Below are positions 58,901 through 64,000 of a DNA stretch of 64,000 nucleotides, piece after piece. Where the stretch lies: positions 1,860,001-1,924,000 of the forward strand of contig JARUPY010000271.1 of NCBI GenBank assembly GCA_029817715.1, in the 5' to 3' direction. The notes beneath the pieces are model-generated. The model had not been told where the DNA came from. It saw nothing but the letters and a program-made list of their open reading frames with translations, and did not search any database. Positions within the stretch are counted from its first letter, which is position 1, and every line of letters starts with the position of its first letter. This DNA is from Melastoma dodecandrum (lineage: Eukaryota > Streptophyta > Magnoliopsida > Myrtales > Melastomataceae). The position numbers and the translations under genes are program-made.

Positions 58901-60465
58901 ACAATAGGGCCAGCTTCAATTTCCTGTTGTGGAGTGATTGAACAACTCATGGTTATTAGCGTATGAATTTTACTTTGAATAATTATGGTCCCTGATAAAT
59001 TGAACCTTTAATACCTTTTAACGACCTGTTGTTCTTGGGCTTGATGTGCAAAAATCATCCTTTTGTAATTATTTGTAAGGGTAAAGCCGCATACAAATAG
59101 TTGGGCAGTGGTATCTGCATTGGGTCATCCATCCATCACTTTCTTTGGATATATATTCAATTACTATGTTTAATTTGGCTCTTATGTGTTCCCTTGTGCA
59201 GTTAGAAGAACAAGCCATGGCTAGAAAGGAGCTGCAGCCTACTCTTCCTGATGCTGATGTTGATGCTGATGTTGATGCGGAAGTTGACCGGGACTTAGAG
59301 GAGAATCAGACTGTTGAAAGTATTGACGACAGTGCAGTATTGGATAGTCTTTCTGTGAATCATGGAGATTCACCCCAGCTCGTCAGAGAGGATTCCTCAA
59401 AACGAGAGACTCTTTGCTCTGAACCACTGTTGCAGGCCTCTAACAATGGGGAGGCCAATTCAGAATATAAGAGTGAACAAGCCGAAAATCCCTTAAATGA
59501 GGAAAAAATTACCCAGGTAAACTGTGTGTTGCTTTCACTTGGTCTTCAAGGATAATCTCTTTTTGATTGATTTATGTGGCATAAAACTGGGGATTTATTT
59601 TGCAGAAGGGCAGTGCAGCTACTGTTCAGGTGGGGAAGAAATCTGGTGGTGCTTTCGGGGCTATGCTTGGAAATTCCGGCTTGAAAAGAAAAGTATGGGG
59701 ACGGTTTGTTAAAAAACAATTGTAAGTTGCTGGTTTTCTATAGGGTTTGTATCCGCTTTTTCCTATGGATCCTTCCAGGAAAATGAGTCGAAGCAGGAAG
59801 CTATCAGATCTTCTGTGAATCTTCCATTCCGCACATTTTCCGGTTCAGATGAGCCTGCAGGAAAAATGGCTGGGATAGAAGGGCAAGCAGTAATTGGCGA
59901 AGAATTGAATGGAGACCTGGGAAATAGTGTGAATCCTTCCCGAGATTGTTCAGCATTGACCAAAGTAGTCGCATCCCAAGCGGAAGATGTGATAATGTTT
60001 GATGAAGAAGGCGGCTGCGGTGGATCTGAAGTGGGAGGACGTGACAAGGATGATGCTGCTGGAGGGGTAAATTCTGTGAAAGCGGATTTTAAGGAGGACA
60101 ATGATGATGAGCCTGTCTCTCTTTCTGAACTGTCCTCGAGCTTCCAAAAGTGTCTCCAGTCGATGAAGCAAAACATCGGGAAGACAACACAAGCAGACAA
60201 CCAACCTCCTATATCACCCTTTAAGCCATTTGACTATGAAACCGCTTGGAAAGACACATTTGGGGAGAACGGTGGCGTGGATAAGGAAGGGGAAGATGGG
60301 GACGCAGGTTTGAAACATGGTAGTAGGTCCGGTCGGGGAGGGAGGAAGGGCAGCTTGGTAGGCAACGATTTAGGGGACGGCGACAACGGGAGTGCAGAGT
60401 TTGGGCAAGGTAAGCGTAGGCAGGCATTCCCGGCGTCCGGCAACCGAAGTGTGACTTTCCAGTGA
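52959..60465 (+). CDS. RRP6L2: Nuclear exosome 3'-5' exonuclease RRP6-like (RRP6L2 type), with apparent frame breaks
   Basis: DEDD-Y exonuclease attached to the nuclear exosome that trims and degrades rRNA precursors and other nuclear RNA. Proposed exons: 52959-53563, 54274-54429, 55133-55291, 55364-55447, 56357-56436, 56522-56572, 57013-57112, 57670-57752, 57896-57941, 58139-58226, 58340-58486, 59202-59516, 59606-59692 and 59779-60465. Catalytic acids are present: [28 protein letters not shown] and [10 protein letters not shown]. The HRDC domain follows ([16 protein letters not shown]). The long C-terminal tail ends in a Gly/Arg/Asp-rich region and SGNRSVTFQ. Frame changes are needed at about 53070-53085 (start frame to [17 protein letters not shown]), at the 58226/58340 junction, and at about 58440 (QNSAH to [12 protein letters not shown]). 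Each equals one missing base. Whether the gene is broken or mis-sequenced is open. Confidence 0.85.
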
Positions 60466-62120
60466 GCTGATCCCTTGATTTCTGGTAGAAAGGTTTTTAA
60501 GTATTATTAACCCAGAAAAATTAATAGCTTGTAGCCGGAAAATTTGGGGCCTGCCCGTCTGGTGGAACACGGAACCCCCAGGGGGAGACTTGTTTTATGC
60601 ATCCCATATTGGTTCAGGGTGGGGCATCGAATGTCAATATTTACGTGAATAGCAGAATTTGGTTATTGTGGGGAAGGGTGACTGAATAAGATATCAAGAC
60701 TTGTTTCTTATGTTTGTTATTAAACATAAGAAAGAGAAGTTGGGGGGGGGGGGGGAATCTTTGGGAAAGGGGGGAGGGTGAGATACTGGGGGTGGTGGTC
60801 GTGTCTACCAAAAAAAGAAAGGATGGATGGATAGTATTCATCATATATATATATATTTTTTTTATAAAGGAGAAGAAAGGAAAATGGGGACGTGGCGTGC
60901 TTCCAAACCATTTATAGTGTGTTGAGTGTGGGTCCCTCTTGTACAATTAAGGACATTCGCTTTCATTTCTTGTTTTGAGTTTGATTGATTAACGGAAATC
61001 CCACTGTTTCCTCCCCCTCCCTTGTTTGTTGGAAACTCATGTTCCCCCACAGTTTCACTGTGCCGTGCTCCCCCCAACCCAAATATCCACGCACCCCCCG
61101 AAGCGGAAACGGTACGTGCACGTAATCGTTACATTGTTTACTAAAATCGATTTTTTTTAGTAAGCTCTGACTTGTAAATGACAAAGAGAAAAAAACTAGG
61201 GGAACATTTTATACTTATTTATTAAAACCCCCACCGTTTTCCTACTTTATTTTTTACATGTATAAATCCTTTGGCCCGTGATTAACGCCCCAACCCACTT
61301 GTTATTATGAGTCGCGTCGTGGTCATCCTTAATTAACCATACCAAATCATTTATATGTTATCTCTCTCTCCCACACACACAGAGGAGAGAGAGAGGGCCA
61401 CAGGAACACCAAACAACCCCATCCCGTGGAATTTTCCCTTCTCCTCTTCTAATGTGAATTATTTCACCCATCGATAATAATAAGGCTGAAATTTCAACTC
61501 ATGCCAAAAAAAAAAAAAAACAAAAAAATAGCAAAACCATGTCCTCAGACCAACAGAACAAACCCCATGCCATGCCATCCATCGTCTCTCCTTAAATGAT
61601 GACGACCCCTTCCAAATGATCCAGTAAAGAAAACAAAAACCCTTTTTCACACGACATTCTCTCTCCTCTCCTCCCAACCCAACAGTATCCCACCCATTTA
61701 CTAAATATTATTTACCCGATTCTATGGATCCCTTTACCATCGACACTAACATTTATTACCAAAAGAAAAAAGGAAATTGCAAAGATTACGTCGTCTTCAA
61801 ATATAATAATAATAGCACAGCACCCAGTTCCCTCCCCCCCTCTCTCTCCCTATCTCTCTCTATATCCAATCCTCCCTCCCTCCCTCTGTTATTTACTCGT
61901 GTTTATTTATTATTTGGCCCATGGTTTTGCTCCAAATCCTCCTCCCTTCCTTTGGAAAATTCCTCCCCATCTTCCCTTTTCTTTCTTTCATTACAACCCC
62001 TTTAAATATCAACCCCCTCTCCGTTTTTTCTTCCCCCCCAACCCACACACACGCACACACACACCAGACACTAACGCATCGGATTTTTACTACACCTTGT
62101 TTGTTCCGCAGCCATCGAAC
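60466..62120. other. 3' flank of RRP6-like gene and promoter/leader of PCO gene
   Basis: No gene seen. Microsatellites and homopolymers are frequent: a run of about 14 G near 60741, CT/AC/AG repeats at about 61363-61397, pyrimidine-rich runs at 61830-61890, and an AC-repeat at 62043-62063 in the probable 5' UTR. Confidence 0.5.
61362..61398. repeat. Compound CT / CA / GA microsatellite
   Basis: CTCTCTCTC followed by CACACACACA and GAGAGAGAGAG. The CT and GA parts are mutually complementary and could form a hairpin. Confidence 0.75.
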
Positions 62121-63409
62121 ATGAGGATCGGTGCCAGGTTGGCCGCAGATCCAGTGTGCGACGTCGCCGCTTATGTTTGCAGCGATAAGGTTGTTAGGAA
62201 GAGGAAGAGGTGCTCCGGCCGGATGAGACGTAGAGCACCTCCTCCTCCTCCTCCTCTGTCGTCGTCATTCCCGAATGCCTTGCAGGATCTCTTTGTCGCT
62301 TGCAGAGAGATTTTCGAGGGTCCCGGCACCGTTCCTACTCCCCACGATGTCCTCGCTCTTCGCAGCATCTTAGGTAAATGATATTCGGTGGTTTCATGGC
62401 TTATTATTTGGTGGTTTCAAAGTTTATTATTCGGTGTCTGACATGGGAGAGGGGGACGAAACGTTTCAGATGATATGAGGCCGGAAGACGTCGGCCTTAG
62501 CAATGATCTCCCTTTCTTTGATCCCGAGTCGACCACCTCCGAGACTTCGCCGAGAGTCTCCTACACCACCATTTACGAGTGCGGCAATTTCTCGGTGAGG
62601 GGATCTCCTCCGTACACCTGGCCTCGACTCTATGCTTCGTTTCCGGTGGCTTTGTAATCTCTGGCTGCTCGATCCGAACAGGGTGATTTATCTTGTCGAT
62701 TCGTTTCGCAGTTGTGTATTTTCTTTCTTCCCTCCGGCGGTGTCATCCCCTTGCACAATCATCCTGGGATGACCGTGTTTAGCAAGTTGTTGCTCGGGTC
62801 GATGCACGTGAGATCTTACGACTGGATCGATCCATGCGATCTAAGCACTCCTTGCGCTATTATGCGCTCCTCCAATGGTGAGTAATCAGGCATCAGCCGC
62901 TTCTCGGCACGGTGGAGTCCGTTATGTCCATGTGCCCGACATTGTGCGGTGGACTTATGTGATGCATTTGCAGCGAAACCTGCCAGGGTGAAGATGAATG
63001 GCATAATCACAGCGCCCTGCAAGTCTTCTGTCTTATACCCTACAACAGGAGGCAACATCCACGAATTCAAGGCCGTGTCGCCATGTGCGATCCTCGACGT
63101 CATAGGACCTCCTTATTCACAACGGGACGGCCGTGACTGTTTGTACTACAGAGCAGTTCCAAGCCCTGAGTTCCTAGCAGGTAATTCTAGTTGGGCACCT
63201 GACTCGGTCATCATAGATAAAAAAAAAGTTATTGCTGTAACCTAATCAACCTTGAGTTGCGAAGTGCAGATGGGCAGCTCAATGGAGAAGATAGCGATGG
63301 GCTCGCGGCAGAGGGGTATGGGTGGTTAGAAGAGATCGAGGTCGCAGAGGAACACCTTATGGATTGGATCGAGTACTTGGGTCCCCAAGTAATGGGGATG
63401 GGCTGCTGA
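62121..63409 (+). CDS. PCO: Plant cysteine oxidase (PCO, 2-aminoethanethiol dioxygenase family)
   Basis: Iron(II) dioxygenase that oxidises the N-terminal Cys of group VII ERF factors, which marks them for N-degron degradation when oxygen is present. It is thus an oxygen sensor. Five exons: 62121-62373, 62470-62594, 62712-62877, 62974-63180 and 63270-63409, in phase, about 296 residues. The start [10 protein letters not shown] is followed by a basic and poly-Pro segment ([10 protein letters not shown]) and the conserved [20 protein letters not shown]. The cupin core keeps the iron ligands: two His in [20 protein letters not shown] and the third in [29 protein letters not shown] and the C-terminal [20 protein letters not shown] complete the domain. 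Length and N-terminus resemble the hypoxia-induced PCO1/2 group more than PCO4/5. That subgroup call is inference. Confidence 0.95.
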
Positions 63410-64000
63410 CGACATTGCCCGGTGACCGGTCCCATGTTCTTGTGCATAGGCAGGAGTTTCTCAATGTTTGTTTGTACATAAATGGAGTGAGTTTGTTAGA
63501 TCTTCGAAATTGAATTCACATACAAGAGTAGACGAGTTACACCGTTCACGTGTTTTCCGATGGAAGGGCTCCGAGACAACACGGGCTTCCACACAAGAAC
63601 GGCAAGACGCCCTTTGACCCGACCCTTGTTTCGCCATAGCTAAATGTCAGCTCTTCGCCCTTGCCGATGCCCCTCGAGGTGAATAAGCACACTCGACGGA
63701 GCAGGCCTCAGCCTTCCAGACTATTTCGGCTGACAGATTGGCCCCGTCACAAGAGTGGTTGATAAACCGGGCCACGTTCCCAACTCTCGTCGATGTTCAT
63801 CCTCAGGCAGGCCGTCCCTGACGGCAAGTGCTCTCAGATGACAAGAAGCGCAGATGTAAATCCACCGTCCACCTTTCGAGGAGAGAGCGCCTTATTTCGC
63901 CTGTTGCCGCCAGTTGTTATGACTTCGCCTGTCACCCCATTCCAAATCAATGTCGATCCTAAAGATTTAATGGCAAAAGACACGACGACCGAAGTCCCAA
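63410..64000. other. Downstream flank of the PCO gene
   Basis: The first part is probably 3' UTR. From about 63560 the composition becomes GC-richer, but no family, repeat unit or RNA gene was recognised before the window ends. Confidence 0.35.

Noticed and set aside
1..64000. tRNA, rRNA, CRISPR arrays, bacterial operons, organellar insertions or viral genes
   Set aside because: No cloverleaf with A/B boxes, no regularly spaced identical repeats and no organelle-like block was recognised by eye. A dedicated RNA search could still find small genes.

Overview
This window is plant nuclear DNA, almost certainly from a eudicot. Its genes are split by GT-AG introns, the gaps between them are AT-rich and hold small transposon relics, and every recognisable protein belongs to a plant family. 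A well-preserved VAPYRIN gene, which is needed for arbuscular mycorrhiza and is absent from Brassicaceae, suggests a host that forms mycorrhiza. The species cannot be named from sequence alone. No bacterial, organellar or viral block was seen. Exon junctions were worked out by eye from GT/AG sites, phase continuity and remembered family sequences.

Layout. 0-6 kb: the 3' end of an APS kinase gene (+), then a non-canonical nucleotidyltransferase of the TUTase/poly(A) polymerase family (+). 6.9-8.2 kb: a pair of LTR-like direct repeats without coding capacity. 8.4-14 kb: a membrane-anchored protein of unknown function (-) and an APR-like thioredoxin-fold protein (-). 14-17 kb: a Mutator-like element that carries two exons of a DUF642 gene, then a second inverted-repeat element. 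17-23 kb: a GT47 exostosin-type glycosyltransferase (+) facing the syntaxin SYP132 (-). 23-25 kb: intergenic DNA with an array of GC-rich palindromic modules. 25-28 kb: an RRM protein of the ACD11-binding-partner family (-). 28-31.7 kb: a fold-back element built of palindromic modules, a broken annexin gene and AT-rich DNA. 31.7-36 kb: a three-RRM hnRNP-like protein (+). 37-38 kb: a phytocyanin (-). 39.5-44.2 kb: the nucleolar MIF4G/MA3 protein NOM1 (+). 45-47 kb: VAPYRIN (-). 48.7-52.6 kb: a DUF639 protein (+). 53-60.5 kb: the nuclear exosome exonuclease RRP6-like (+). 62-63.4 kb: a plant cysteine oxidase (+).

The genes are ordinary, independently transcribed loci and form no operon or biosynthetic cluster. 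Loose themes recur: sulfate metabolism (APS kinase and an APR-like protein), membrane traffic and cell wall (SYP132, GT47, VAPYRIN, phytocyanin), and nuclear RNA processing (nucleotidyltransferase, hnRNP-like protein, NOM1, RRP6).

The less ordinary items are the Pack-MULE-like capture of DUF642 exons, two elements built of repeated palindromic modules, the annexin relic, very small first coding exons in two genes, and apparent single-base frame breaks in the adjacent DUF639 and RRP6-like genes. Those breaks may be assembly errors or real decay. I found no previously undescribed multi-gene system.
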